A DNA stretch of 64,000 nucleotides, taken from NCBI RefSeq assembly GCF_003576345.1, contig NZ_QWGB01000014.1:62001-126000 (forward strand). Direction: 5' to 3'. The notes below the pieces were generated by a model. The model had not been told where the DNA came from. It ran no database searches and saw only the letters and a list, made by a program, of their open reading frames with translations. The position numbers and the translations under genes are program-made. Position 1 is the stretch's first letter; every line of letters begins with the position of its first letter. The stretch is from Henriciella barbarensis. Its GTDB lineage: Bacteria > Pseudomonadota > Alphaproteobacteria > Caulobacterales > Hyphomonadaceae. Below are positions 1-8,573 of the stretch, in pieces.

Positions 1-944
1 AATTTGCTGCGGATGAGCAGGCCGAATTCGTCGCCAGCCAGTCGGGCAACTGTCGCGTTATAGTCGGCAAAGACCGTGCTGAGCCGTTTTGCGGTTTCGA
101 TAAGCACGGCGTCGCCGGCGGGGTGCCCGAAGACATCGTTGACGGCCTTGAAGCCATCAAGGTCGAGCAGCGCGACGACGAAGGTGCAGTCTTTGCCCTG
201 GCAGGCCTCAACAAGTTCATCGATCTCATAGAGGAACTGGCGGCGGTTTGGCAGCGAGGTGAGACTGTCGGTATTGGCGAGGCGATAGTTTTCTTCGGAG
301 AGCGTCTGTAGCTTCGTGTTCTGGCGGCCATGCTCGATCTCCTGCTCAACCATCTGAACGAAGTCGCGCTCAAGATTGATCAGCATATAGCCGAGCACGA
401 TCGAGACCAGGAGCAGGTTGAAGGCCACTGACGAATAGGCGAACGAGCCCTGAGAGAAGAGGAGGATACATGTCAGCGGCGTGACCGTTGCCAGCACGAG
501 GACCGACGCCTGGCGAAGGTGCACGAGGCAGAAGGCGCAGGCGGAAACGGAGACAGCGTTGAAGAAGATCGCCTGGGCATTCTGGCCAGTGTCACCATAG
601 GGCAGAAAGAAAATGCCCCAGACGCCAAAAATCGCACCGATCGGAACGACGAGAAGGTTGGTGTTGCGGAGGCTGGCGAAAATCTGGGCGTCCGTCAGCG
701 ACTTGTCTCGATTGCGCAGGTATTTGATGGTTCGCAGCACCATGAAGCTGAGCATCACAGCAGGCAGGTAGATCGTCATGAAACTCGGCGCGGCGCCAAT
801 ATGGGTCAGCGACAGGCCAAGCAGGTTGATACCAAGGATGGAATACATCAGCGGTATCTGTTTGCTGAGAGCCACATACCGGGCGCGGTTGACTTCGACG
901 TCTTCTGGATCAAGTGTTAGAAATGAACGCAGGTTCAAAAGCAC
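1..944 (-). CDS. Membrane-anchored GGDEF diguanylate cyclase (3' end cut by window)
   Basis: About 314 residues are visible and the gene runs off the left edge. The N-terminal ~200 residues form several hydrophobic membrane segments. A short linker then leads into a GGDEF domain, with TDSLTSLPNRR, LDLDGFKAVND and a GHPAGD turn typical of the fold. The signature reads AGDEF (near residue 303) rather than GGDEF; such variants are often still active, so c-di-GMP synthesis is likely but unproven. I chose the GTG start at 944 because an AGAGGA ribosome site lies 7 nt upstream and an in-frame TAG lies just before it. It is divergent from hslO across ~200 nt. Any C-terminal domain, such as EAL, would lie outside the window. 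Confidence 0.85.
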   Translation of the reverse strand, partial: MLLNLRSFLTLDPEDVEVNRARYVALSKQIPLMYSILGINLLGLSLTHIGAAPSFMTIYLPAVMLSFMVLRTIKYLRNRDKSLTDAQIFASLRNTNLLVVPIGAIFGVWGIFFLPYGDTGQNAQAIFFNAVSVSACAFCLVHLRQASVLVLATVTPLTCILLFSQGSFAYSSVAFNLLLVSIVLGYMLINLERDFVQMVEQEIEHGRQNTKLQTLSEENYRLANTDSLTSLPNRRQFLYEIDELVEACQGKDCTFVVALLDLDGFKAVNDVFGHPAGDAVLIETAKRLSTVFADYNATVARLAGDEFGLLIRSK

Positions 945-1144
945 AGCGACGTCCTCTTTGATCTACTGGGACTCCTGCTTAGGTAATTGAGCCTAATTTG
1001 CGCTTTCAGGCTTATGTTCGATTTCAACTAATTCGGTAAGATGCAGGCATTCGGCCAGTTTCCAAGGCCTGCAACCGCCTTCTTGTCTGTGGACACGCCT
1101 GCCGCCACATAGCGCGCGAAGACGAGAAAGAGCGAGGACTGAAA

Positions 1145-2065
1145 TTGAGCTCAGTATCACCAGCGCAAGACGATTTCGTGGCGGCATTCACCTCCGAGAC
1201 ACTACCTATTTCGGGGCGTGTCGTACGGATGGGGCCGCGGTCGCTGTCGCCAATACTACAGCGCCACGCCTATCCAGACCATCTGGGTGAAATCCTTGGT
1301 GAAGCCGTTTTGCTGTCCACGCTGATCGGGTCGGCGATGAAGTTTCAGGGCCGTATTCTGGCGCAGGCAGAAGGCGACGGGCCTGTCTCCATGCTGGTCG
1401 GCGAGTACAATACAGATGGCAGTGTGCGGGCCTATTCGCGCTATGAGGCCGAACGCTGGGCCTATCTGGAAAAGGTAAACCGCGGAGAGAAACCGCACAT
1501 GCCCCAGCTCTTCGGCCCACAAGGTGCGCTTGCGCTTATCATTATTCAGGATGATCGCAATGTTCAGCCCTATCAGGGTATCGTTCCGCTTGTAAAAGGG
1601 TCGTTGGCAGACTGTGCGGAAGACTATTTCCATCAGTCACAGCAGGTACAGACCTGCCTGGCGCTCTCCGTAAAACGCGATGCGGCCGGTGAGTGGCATG
1701 CCGGCGGTATGATGATCCAGAAGATGGCCGGCGACGATGCACGCGGCGACACCGATGAGGGCTGGCGCGAAGCGATGGCGTTGTTCAACACGCTGGACCC
1801 CGAGGAGCTGTGCTCTGAAGAACTGCCCGCGCAGGATCTGCTCTACCGCCTTTTCCATGAGGGCGGCGTGCGGATGCAGTCGCCAGAACCGCTGGACGAC
1901 AATTGTACCTGTAATGAGGAAAGACTTCGCCACACGCTTGCCGGTATGCCGGACGAGTCACTGCGCGAAATGGCTGAAGACGATGGCATGCTTGGCGTCG
2001 ACTGCCAGTTCTGCGCGCGCCATTACGATATTCCCGTGGAGGCAGTGACCGGCGCTGCGAACTAG
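1145..2065 (+). CDS. hslO: Hsp33 redox-regulated molecular chaperone
   Basis: A 306-residue protein matching the Hsp33 family over its full length. Hsp33 is a cytosolic holdase activated by oxidation. The C-terminal zinc switch is visible as CTC (about residues 253-255) and CQFC (about 286-289), the CxC and CxxC pairs that release zinc and form disulfides under oxidative stress. The start is TTG, supported by GAGGA six nt upstream; no in-frame ATG lies near enough to keep the conserved N-terminus. The gene stands alone, divergent from the GGDEF gene and followed by an oxidoreductase on the same strand. Confidence 0.93.
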   Translation: MSSVSPAQDDFVAAFTSETLPISGRVVRMGPRSLSPILQRHAYPDHLGEILGEAVLLSTLIGSAMKFQGRILAQAEGDGPVSMLVGEYNTDGSVRAYSRYEAERWAYLEKVNRGEKPHMPQLFGPQGALALIIIQDDRNVQPYQGIVPLVKGSLADCAEDYFHQSQQVQTCLALSVKRDAAGEWHAGGMMIQKMAGDDARGDTDEGWREAMALFNTLDPEELCSEELPAQDLLYRLFHEGGVRMQSPEPLDDNCTCNEERLRHTLAGMPDESLREMAEDDGMLGVDCQFCARHYDIPVEAVTGAAN

Positions 2066-2211
2066 AGTCCTGATACACGGCCGCAGGCGGCGCCCAGCTG
2101 CTTCCCGTGAGGTCAATGTTGATCAGGACGCGGGTTCTGCGCTTCAAACGGGTGAGCGAGACTGCGCCTCTGGCGTAGCCGGTATCATGCATGAAGCGCG
2201 AGGAGCTTACC

Positions 2212-3231
2212 GTGGCACGAGTGAACAAGACCTGGATCCTGAAGAAGCGACCCGTTGGCGATGTCGGCGAGGGCGACCTTGATCTCGTTGAAAGCCCTGT
2301 TCCCGAGTTAAAGGATGGCGAGGTCTGCCTGCGCACGATCTATCTCTCACTGGACCCGACCAACCGCATCTGGATGTCGGACCGCGAGCAGTACATGCCG
2401 CCCGTACAGATCGGCGATCCTATGCGGGGCGGTGGTATCTCCGTGGTTGAGGAGAGCAAGTTCGACGGCCTCAAAGCTGGCGATATCGTCAATACCGGTC
2501 TCGGCCAATGGTCGCTCTACCAGGTGAAGCCGGGGGCTGAAGTCAACAAGCTGCCGGAACTGCCGGGAGTGCCGCTGACGGCCTTCATGGGGCCGATCGG
2601 CATGACGGGGATGACGGCTTATTTCGGCTTGATGGATATCGGTAAGCCAAAGCCGGGTGAAACAGTTGTGGTGTCCGCCGCTGCTGGCGCTGTCGGCTCC
2701 ATGGTCGGGCAGATCGCCAAGATACAGGGGTGCCGCGTTGTTGGCATCGCGGGCTCTGATGAGAAGTGCAAATGGCTGACAGAGACGGCTGGGTTCGACG
2801 CCGCGATCAACTACAAGACGGAAGATGTTGGCGAAGCGCTGGACCGTCATTGCCCGAACGGCATCGACATCAATTTCGAGAATGTCGGCGGCGAGATCAT
2901 GGACGCGATCCTGATGCGCCTGAATGACTTTGCACGGATGGCGCTTTGCGGCCTCATCTCGTCCTATAATGCGACCGAGCCGGTGCCGGGACCCTACAAC
3001 TTCTCCATGCTGCTCATGCGCCATGTCACGCTGAAAGGCTTCATTGTGACCGACTATATCGAACGCTTTCCGGAAGGGATGCAGGCGATGGCCGGATGGC
3101 TGATGGAAGGCAAGCTGAAATTCGAGACCGATGTGGTCGAAGGTCTTGAGAACGCGCCGTCTTCACTGGATCGGCTTTTTACGGGCAAGAACCTCGGCAA
3201 GCTGGTGGTCGAAGTTTCGAAACCGGACTAG
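2212..3231 (+). CDS. NADP-dependent oxidoreductase, CurA/YncB-type MDR family
   Basis: A zinc-free medium-chain reductase of about 339 residues. The N-terminal catalytic domain carries LSLDPTNRIWMSD, typical of the curcumin/prostaglandin/leukotriene-B4 reductase group. The Rossmann domain has AAAGAVGSMVGQIAK for NADPH binding. It probably reduces the double bond of alpha,beta-unsaturated carbonyl compounds in the cytosol; the substrate cannot be read from sequence. An in-frame ATG exists at 2191, but a GAGGAG ribosome site at 2200-2205 sits seven nt before GTG 2212, so I prefer GTG. It ends head-on with the acyltransferase, the two stop codons overlapping by 4 nt. Confidence 0.88.
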   Translation: MARVNKTWILKKRPVGDVGEGDLDLVESPVPELKDGEVCLRTIYLSLDPTNRIWMSDREQYMPPVQIGDPMRGGGISVVEESKFDGLKAGDIVNTGLGQWSLYQVKPGAEVNKLPELPGVPLTAFMGPIGMTGMTAYFGLMDIGKPKPGETVVVSAAAGAVGSMVGQIAKIQGCRVVGIAGSDEKCKWLTETAGFDAAINYKTEDVGEALDRHCPNGIDINFENVGGEIMDAILMRLNDFARMALCGLISSYNATEPVPGPYNFSMLLMRHVTLKGFIVTDYIERFPEGMQAMAGWLMEGKLKFETDVVEGLENAPSSLDRLFTGKNLGKLVVEVSKPD

Positions 3232-3857
3232 GCGCTTTCGTCATCCGCAATCGAGAATTTTGCGCGATGCTTGCCTTTGGCGTTGGCGTATTTTTCGCGG
3301 ATGGCCGGCAGGTCTGCTTCATAGTCGCCGGTTGTGTGAAAGAGACCGCGCACCTCAACGGTGCGTGAGCCATAGTCCAGAACCGTGATGAGCAGGGGGA
3401 CCCTTGCGCGAAGGGCAATACGGTAGAAACCGCTCTTCCAGACAAGGGTGCCTGCGCGTGTGCCTTCCGGTGCAACGGCAAGGATAAGCCTGTCGGCGGT
3501 TTCGAATGCATCGGCCATCTGGTCGACGAACTCGCCCGCGGCATCCCGGTCTACAGGCACGCAGCCGAGCCAGCGGATAAAGCCGCCAAGCGGGTGATCG
3601 ACGAGAGATTTCTTTCCCATCCAGCGCAGCTTTACCCGATAATAGCCGGCCGCCATAAGCATCCAGAAGCCGTCCCAGTTCGACGTGTGCGGGGCTGCGA
3701 CGAGGACCACCTTGTCTTCCTGTGGCCAGTCGCCATCAACCTTCCAGCGTCCGGCCCAAAGAATGAGGGCACAGATCTGCCGCCAGACCCATGAGACGGC
3801 TGACGAACCGCCCAAGGGGGCCGGCCGCTTGCGCGAAAGTGTCGAGGTGGCTGCCAC
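3228..3857 (-). CDS. Lysophospholipid acyltransferase family protein (PlsC-like)
   Basis: A 209-residue acyltransferase. It shows the HX4D catalytic motif (HTSNWD) in the first third and PEGTR (motif III, acyl acceptor binding) after it, as in 1-acylglycerol-3-phosphate acyltransferases. A hydrophobic stretch near the N-terminus suggests a membrane-associated enzyme of phospholipid synthesis or remodelling. An open frame continues to 4298, but residues beyond 3857 are low-complexity and antisense to the terminase gene. GTG 3857 lies 2 nt after the stop of the 51-residue gene, which suggests translational coupling. The short length matches the small PlsC-like proteins of Alphaproteobacteria. 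The exact acceptor is unknown. Confidence 0.85.
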   Translation of the reverse strand: MAATSTLSRKRPAPLGGSSAVSWVWRQICALILWAGRWKVDGDWPQEDKVVLVAAPHTSNWDGFWMLMAAGYYRVKLRWMGKKSLVDHPLGGFIRWLGCVPVDRDAAGEFVDQMADAFETADRLILAVAPEGTRAGTLVWKSGFYRIALRARVPLLITVLDYGSRTVEVRGLFHTTGDYEADLPAIREKYANAKGKHRAKFSIADDESA

Positions 3858-3859
3858 CG

Positions 3860-4015
3860 TCAGTCTTTGCGCTTCTTCACCGCACCTTGCAGCGTGAAAC
3901 TGAAAGCAAGCGAGAGGATGAGGGGGACCCAGATCGGCAGCGTGCCGAGCCCTGGTGTTTCCAGCGCGGCAGCCAGATGATCGTCTACGCACCACCAAAG
4001 CAAAAACAGGAACAT
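3860..4015 (-). CDS. Small membrane protein of 51 residues, function unknown
   Basis: This ATG-started frame encodes 51 residues: a hydrophobic Trp-rich N-terminus (MFLFLLWWC), an acidic loop, a second hydrophobic segment (IWVPLILSLAFSF) and a basic tail (KKRKD). That pattern predicts two short membrane helices. GGAG lies 9 nt before the ATG. The stop is only 2 nt upstream of the acyltransferase start, so the two are probably one operon read leftward from the 92-nt gap facing the gene transfer agent cluster. I recognise no family. Confidence rests on the ribosome site, the hydrophobic pattern and the tight junction. Confidence 0.6.
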   Translation of the reverse strand: MFLFLLWWCVDDHLAAALETPGLGTLPIWVPLILSLAFSFTLQGAVKKRKD

Positions 4016-4107
4016 GATGACTTTCTCCCCACGCGTGCGACCTTAGCAGGATAGGGCGGGGCGGCAATCTCTCCGACCGTGTTGCTCGCACGATTAGTCT
4101 GCCAAGC

Positions 4108-5365
4108 ATGACAGATACGACAATTTCAATGGCAAGCGATACCGCGCTGCCATTCGTGCTGACGGCGCGTGCGACGCAGTGTGCGCCAGAGGGTGACTGG
4201 AATAGCTGGCTGGCGCTTGGTGGGCGCGGCGCTGGTAAGACAAGAGCAGGGGCCGAATGGGTGCGCTTCGGCGCGCTGTTCGGTGGGCTCCGCTCCATCG
4301 CTCTGGTCGGGCCGACATTGCATGATGTGCGCGAAACGATGATCGATGGGGTTTCCGGTCTTTGCCAGATCGCACGGCTAGGCGAAACGCCGCCCGTTTA
4401 TGAAAGCTCGCGCCGGCGGCTCGTCTGGCCGAATGGCGCGGTAGCGCAGGCTTTTTCTTCCGAGGATCCAGACAGTCTGCGCGGTCCGCAATTCGATGGC
4501 GCCTGGTGTGACGAGGTGGCGGCCTGGACGCGGGACAAGGACACGTTCGAGATGCTTCAACTCGGCCTGCGGCTGGGTCGGCATCCGCGCACGGTCATCA
4601 CGACGACGCCGCGGCGAACGCCGCTCATCCGGCAGCTTATGAGCGAGGGTGGGGTCGCCGTTTCCAGAAGTGCGACGCGGGACAATGCCGGCTTCCTGTC
4701 GCCTGCCTTCATCACCCATATTGAAGCGCGCATGGGCGGCACACGGCTTGGCAGACAGGAGCTGGAAGGCCAGTTCCTTGAGGCCGAAGACGGTGTTTTC
4801 TGGACGCGTGCCATGCTGCTGGCCGCGCGCGCAGGCAGGCCGCCCGCGAAACTTAGAGACGTTATTGTATCGGTAGACCCGCCTGTGAGCGTCGGGGAGG
4901 GGAGCAGATGCATGCGGCCTGGTCGCGGCAGCTACGGCGAATGCCCCGGGTGGCGGTGTCCAGTTCTGGGTCCTTGAGGATGCCACGCTACAGGGACGGT
5001 CGCCCGCGGTATGGGCCGAAGCCGCGGTGTCTCTGGCCCAGCGTATCGGCGCAAGCCGGATTGTTGCGGAGGCCAATCAAGGCGGTGAACTGGTCCGCTC
5101 AGTACTTCGGTCGGGTGGGTGCGACATACCCATCCAGCTCGTCCATGCGCGCCTGTCGAAGACGGCGCGAGCTGCACCCGTCATCGCGCTTTATGAACGT
5201 GGACGTGTGTCCCATGCCGGTCAGTTTTCCGAGCTGGAAGAAGAGATGCTGGAGTTTGGAAGTGGCGCCATGCAAGGCTCTCCCGACCGGGTCGATGCGC
5301 TGGTCTGGGCGGTTACCACCCTGGACGCTGCAACCGGGCGCCAGCCGAGTATCCGCTCGCTTTAG
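4108..5365 (+). pseudogene. Gene transfer agent terminase large subunit (gp2), split by a +1 frameshift
   Basis: Two frames together make one terminase ATPase-nuclease of about 418 residues. The first part (4108 to about 4902) carries Walker A GGRGAGKTRAGAEW and the FDGAWCDEVAAW region (Walker B side) and reaches VSVDPPVSVGEG, the start of the nuclease domain. The reading then continues in the next frame from about 4904 (ADACGLVAAATA... through VAEANQGGELVRS and SPDRVDALVWAV) to the stop at 5365. The shift falls in a GGGGAGGGGA run at 4894-4903; removing one G from the second run restores a continuous frame reading VGEGADACG. Without correction the product stops at 4977 and loses most of the nuclease. 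It could be a sequencing error, a real mutation or programmed slippage. No small-terminase gene lies upstream. Confidence 0.85.
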
Positions 5366-5533
5366 TCATGATAGGCGGACGGACGGCGCCGTGTCCCGTG
5401 CGAAAGTACCGTCACTGTTGGCGAATACGCGCTCGGTCCGACCGGATGCCTCTCCCGTCTAGGACTTCCTCAACGCTGAGAAACAGGGAGAGCGCCCCAG
5501 CGGCGCGCCCCGAGCGAAGGAGAGCGGTGAGAT

Positions 5534-6649
5534 ATGAGATGGCCCTGGCAGACAGTCGAAACGCGTTCGGCGCAGACCTCCTTCATCGCGCTGGCAAGCC
5601 TGCCGGGCGCGGGATGGGGCAGTCATGATGCGAGTGCGCTGATGCGCGACGGCTATGCCGGAAACGCAATCGCCTACCGGTGTGTGCGGATGATTGCCGA
5701 GGCAGCCGCGTCCATTCCGCTGAACACGAATGTTGCGGATGTCGGCGCGCTGCTGTCGCGGCCGTCACCCGATGAAGCGGGCAGGGTGCTGCTCGAGCGG
5801 CTCTATGGCGACCTGCAGATTACCGGCAACGCCTGGGCAGAGGCCGTGACGCTTGCGGGCGAGGCGGCCCCAAAGGGGCTATTCACGTTACGTGCGGATG
5901 CAGTCCGTCCACAAACAAATAGCGAAGGCGGCCTGATAGGCTGGGCCGTGCGCAAGCGGCGCGGCGAGCGGATCATCTACCGCGAAGCCGATGGCTGGAG
6001 CCCCGTGCTGCACCTAAAACTCTATCATCCATCGGACAGCGTAATGGGGCTTTCGCCGCTAGCGGCCGCCCGCAAGGCGCTCGACCTGCACAATGGCGCA
6101 GCAGCCTGGGCAAAGGCGCTGATCGAGAATGCGGCGCGGCCCTCCGGCGCACTGGTCTATGACGGTGAGGGGGCGGGGCTGACGCCCTCGCAATTCGACC
6201 GTCTGAAAGAAGAGTTGGAAAGCGCGCATTCCGGCGCGGCAAATGCCGGTCGCCCTCTGCTGCTGGACGGCGGTCTCGACTGGAAGCCTATGTCGCTGTC
6301 GCCCGCAGAGATGGATTTTGCAGGCACACGCCATGCGGCCGCGCGGGAGCTCGCGCTTGCCTTTGGCGTGCCGCCGATGCTGCTCGGCATCCCGGGCGAC
6401 AATACTTATGCGACCTACAAGGAAGCAAACCTTGCTTTCTGGCGCCTGACGATTCTGCCGCTGGTCCAGAAAGTGGCGGATGCCCTCAGTGTCTGGCTGT
6501 CCGGACGGTTCGACGATGTCGAGGTGCGCCCCGACCTTGAGGACGTGCCCGCCTTTTCAGGCGAGCGTGATGGCCTGTGGGCGCGGCTTGAGGCGGCAAG
6601 CTTCCTGACCAGTGAAGAGAAACGCGCCCTGGCAGGGCTAAGCCAATGA
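5534..6649 (+). CDS. GTA portal protein (gp3), HK97 family
   Basis: A 371-residue HK97-type portal, the dodecameric ring at the head vertex through which DNA is packaged and released. NAIAYRCVRMIAEAAASIP near the N-terminus and GVPPMLLGIPGDNTYATYKEA in the C-terminal half are typical of the family and of GTA portals. AAGGAGAG lies about 9 nt before the ATG. A 168-nt gap without convincing coding separates it from the terminase. The next gene starts inside its stop codon (ATGA), implying coupled translation. Confidence 0.92.
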   Translation: MRWPWQTVETRSAQTSFIALASLPGAGWGSHDASALMRDGYAGNAIAYRCVRMIAEAAASIPLNTNVADVGALLSRPSPDEAGRVLLERLYGDLQITGNAWAEAVTLAGEAAPKGLFTLRADAVRPQTNSEGGLIGWAVRKRRGERIIYREADGWSPVLHLKLYHPSDSVMGLSPLAAARKALDLHNGAAAWAKALIENAARPSGALVYDGEGAGLTPSQFDRLKEELESAHSGAANAGRPLLLDGGLDWKPMSLSPAEMDFAGTRHAAARELALAFGVPPMLLGIPGDNTYATYKEANLAFWRLTILPLVQKVADALSVWLSGRFDDVEVRPDLEDVPAFSGERDGLWARLEAASFLTSEEKRALAGLSQ

Positions 6650-6870
6650 TCGAGCGCAAGATAACGGCCGGTTTTGTACTGGCGCTCGCGCTACAGACGG
6701 GTGGCGCGCTCGTCTGGGCAGGGGCCGCAGCAGAGCGGATTTCCATGCTGGAGCAGCGCGCTGATATCGCACGTCCGGTCGCAGAGAGACTGGCGCGGGT
6801 GGAAGCGCACCTCGAGGCCATCGAGAACCAGCTGGACCGCATTGAAGCGCGGCTGGAGGCCAAGCCGTGA
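6646..6870 (+). CDS. GTA small membrane/coiled-coil protein (gp3.5-like)
   Basis: A 74-residue protein with one N-terminal hydrophobic segment (about residues 8-28) followed by a charged helix with heptad-like spacing (RLARVEAHLEAIENQLDRIE). It lies between portal and protease, where GTA clusters often carry a small uncharacterised gene called g3.5. It overlaps the portal stop by 4 nt and its own stop overlaps the protease start by 4 nt. Its role is unknown; membrane anchoring or assembly help is only a guess. Confidence 0.7.
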   Translation: MIERKITAGFVLALALQTGGALVWAGAAAERISMLEQRADIARPVAERLARVEAHLEAIENQLDRIEARLEAKP

Positions 6871-7277
6871 GGTCCGCGCCGTTTCTTGTCGAAGGCTATG
6901 CCGCCTTGTTTGGGGCGCCTGACCTGTCTGGCGACGTGGTGAGGGCCGGTGCCTTTGCGCGCAGCCTGCGGGCGGGCGCTGTGCCGATGCTGTTGCAGCA
7001 CCGGTCCGGTGCAGTCGCCGGACACTGGACACGCATGATGGAAGACGGGCGGGGGTTGTTCGTCCGTGGGCTGATTGATGGTGAGGTCACTATGCGTGCT
7101 GTCACGGCAGGTCTTTGCGGGCTGTCGATCGGGTTTCGCGCGCGTCTCTGGAAGCCGCGGCCAGAAGGTGGCCGCGATCTGATCGACATCGACCTTGTCG
7201 AGATTTCGCTGGTGGCGGCGCCAATGCAGCCACTCGCCCGGTTCACGCAGATTGGAGGGGCCGCACGTGCGGCCTGA
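6867..7277 (+). CDS. GTA HK97 family prohead protease (gp4)
   Basis: A 136-residue prohead protease that processes capsid subunits during head maturation. The fold signature begins with FLVEGYAALFGAPDLSGDVV. The probable catalytic residues are His in LLQHRSGAVAGHW (about residue 46) and Ser in GLCGLSIGFR (about residue 87). The start is GTG inside the previous stop codon (GTGA). The major capsid gene follows after 12 nt containing a strong AGGAAGGAG ribosome site. Length is normal for GTA proteases. Confidence 0.92.
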   Translation: MRSAPFLVEGYAALFGAPDLSGDVVRAGAFARSLRAGAVPMLLQHRSGAVAGHWTRMMEDGRGLFVRGLIDGEVTMRAVTAGLCGLSIGFRARLWKPRPEGGRDLIDIDLVEISLVAAPMQPLARFTQIGGAARAA

Positions 7278-7289
7278 GGAAGGAGAAAA

Positions 7290-8465
7290 ATGACCAAGGA
7301 AACAAAAATGGCAGCCGATGCAGGCACTGCTGCGACGGCCGAAGTGATGGCGGCGTTCGAGGCCTATAAGCAGGCCAATGATGAGCGCCTTGCAGAGATC
7401 GAGGCGAAGGGCACGCATGATCCGCTGCTGGATGCAAAGCTGAGGAAACTTGACCGCCGCCTCGATGAGATCAGCCTGAAAGCTGCGCGCCCGGAAGAGG
7501 CCTCCTCGGCACCATCGGGCACGGAGCAGCGCGAGGCCTGGTCGCGCTATCTGCGCAGCGGCGACGAAAGCGGGCTTGCGCGGCTCGACGTCAAATCGCT
7601 GTCCGCAGGCACGGACGATCAGGGCGGCTATACCTCGCCGCCAGAGCTCGACCGCTTGATCGAGGCAAGGCTGACGCAGGCCTCGCCGATGCGTCAGATC
7701 GCAAGCGTGCGCCAGACGAATGCTGGCGTTTATCGCAAGCCTGTCAGTCTTGGTGTTGGGGCAGCCTGGGTCGCTGAAACGGGGGCGCGGGCGCAGACGA
7801 CGACGGCGGGGCTCAGCCTGCTCGAATTCCCGGCGGGTGAGCTATATGCCATGCCGGCAGCAACGCAGACCCTCCTCAACGACAGCTATGCCGATGTCGA
7901 TGCCTGGCTGGCCGATGAGGTTGAGGCGGCCTTCTCAATTCAGGAGAGCGCAGCCTTCGTAACGGGCGACGGTGACGGCAAACCTCGGGGCTTCCTCGAC
8001 TATGATGTCTTGACTGAGGCCAGCCATGTCTGGGGCAAGATCGGTTCGGTCGCGGGCGACTTTACAGCGGATGATGCGGGCGACCAGATCATCGACCTTA
8101 TCCAGACGCCGAAGAGCCAGTACCGGTCCAATGGCCGCTTCGTAATGAACCGCAAGACCGTCGCAGCCGTCCGTAAGCTGAAGGATGGAGATGGCCGATA
8201 TCTCTGGCGTCCCGGCATGAATGGCGAGGCTCAGTCGATCTTTGGTTATCCAGTCACCGAGCTCGAAGACATGCCGGATATCGGCGTGGGCAATGCGGCG
8301 ATTGCGTTTGGTGATTTCCGACGCGGCTACCTGATCATCGACCGCCAGGGCGCGCAGGTATTGCGCGATCCATACTCTGCCAAGCCCTATGTTCTGTTCT
8401 ACACGACCAAGCGCGTTGGCGGTGGCGTACAGAATTTCGATGCCATCAAGGCCATGGTCTTCTAG
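7290..8465 (+). CDS. GTA major capsid protein (gp5), HK97 fold
   Basis: A 391-residue HK97-type capsid protein. The first ~100 residues are charged and helical, the delta domain normally removed by the prohead protease. The mature domain begins about where SAGTDDQGGYTSPPEL occurs. QTLLNDSYADVDAWLADEV and FVTGDGDGKPRGFL are characteristic of the phage capsid family. A strong AGGAAGGAG ribosome site precedes the ATG, fitting a product needed in hundreds of copies. Two hairpins follow the stop codon (8481-8536) before the next gene. Confidence 0.95.
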   Translation: MTKETKMAADAGTAATAEVMAAFEAYKQANDERLAEIEAKGTHDPLLDAKLRKLDRRLDEISLKAARPEEASSAPSGTEQREAWSRYLRSGDESGLARLDVKSLSAGTDDQGGYTSPPELDRLIEARLTQASPMRQIASVRQTNAGVYRKPVSLGVGAAWVAETGARAQTTTAGLSLLEFPAGELYAMPAATQTLLNDSYADVDAWLADEVEAAFSIQESAAFVTGDGDGKPRGFLDYDVLTEASHVWGKIGSVAGDFTADDAGDQIIDLIQTPKSQYRSNGRFVMNRKTVAAVRKLKDGDGRYLWRPGMNGEAQSIFGYPVTELEDMPDIGVGNAAIAFGDFRRGYLIIDRQGAQVLRDPYSAKPYVLFYTTKRVGGGVQNFDAIKAMVF

Positions 8466-8480
8466 CGCGGTGAAACCTCT

Positions 8481-8536
8481 CAGCCTGCGAGTGATCGCAG
8501 GCTGATACCGCCCCGCGAAGCGACCTCCGCGTCGCT
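8481..8536 (+). promoter_or_regulatory. Two tandem hairpins between capsid and connector genes
   Basis: Hairpin one (8481-8504) has perfect 10-nt arms, CAGCCTGCGA and TCGCAGGCTG, around a GTGA tetraloop. Hairpin two (8519-8536) has 6-nt arms, AGCGAC and GTCGCT. Neither is followed by a U-run, so they are not classic terminators. They sit just 3' of the capsid gene, where partial attenuation or protection of capsid mRNA could raise capsid levels over the downstream minor proteins. The base pairing is seen; the function is inferred. Confidence 0.55.
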
Positions 8537-8573
8537 AAACGGTCAGGCAGTATTTAACAAACGGATAACGAAC

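Noticed and set aside
4016-4107. Search for a small terminase gene or CtrA site just upstream of gp2
   Set aside because: The 92-nt gap has no room for a gene and no TTAA-N7-TTAA; nothing convincing was seen.
3858-4298. Long N-terminal extension of the acyltransferase frame
   Set aside because: The residues are low-complexity, overlap the terminase gene antisense, and have no ribosome site; GTG 3857 gives a normal-length family member.
5368-5628. An 86-codon frame between terminase and portal
   Set aside because: It overlaps the portal start, is Arg-rich, has no ribosome site and resembles no GTA protein.
8554-8568. TTAA-N7-ATAA, one base from a CtrA site, before gp6
   Set aside because: It lies only 5 nt from the start codon, too close for an activator site, and differs from the consensus.
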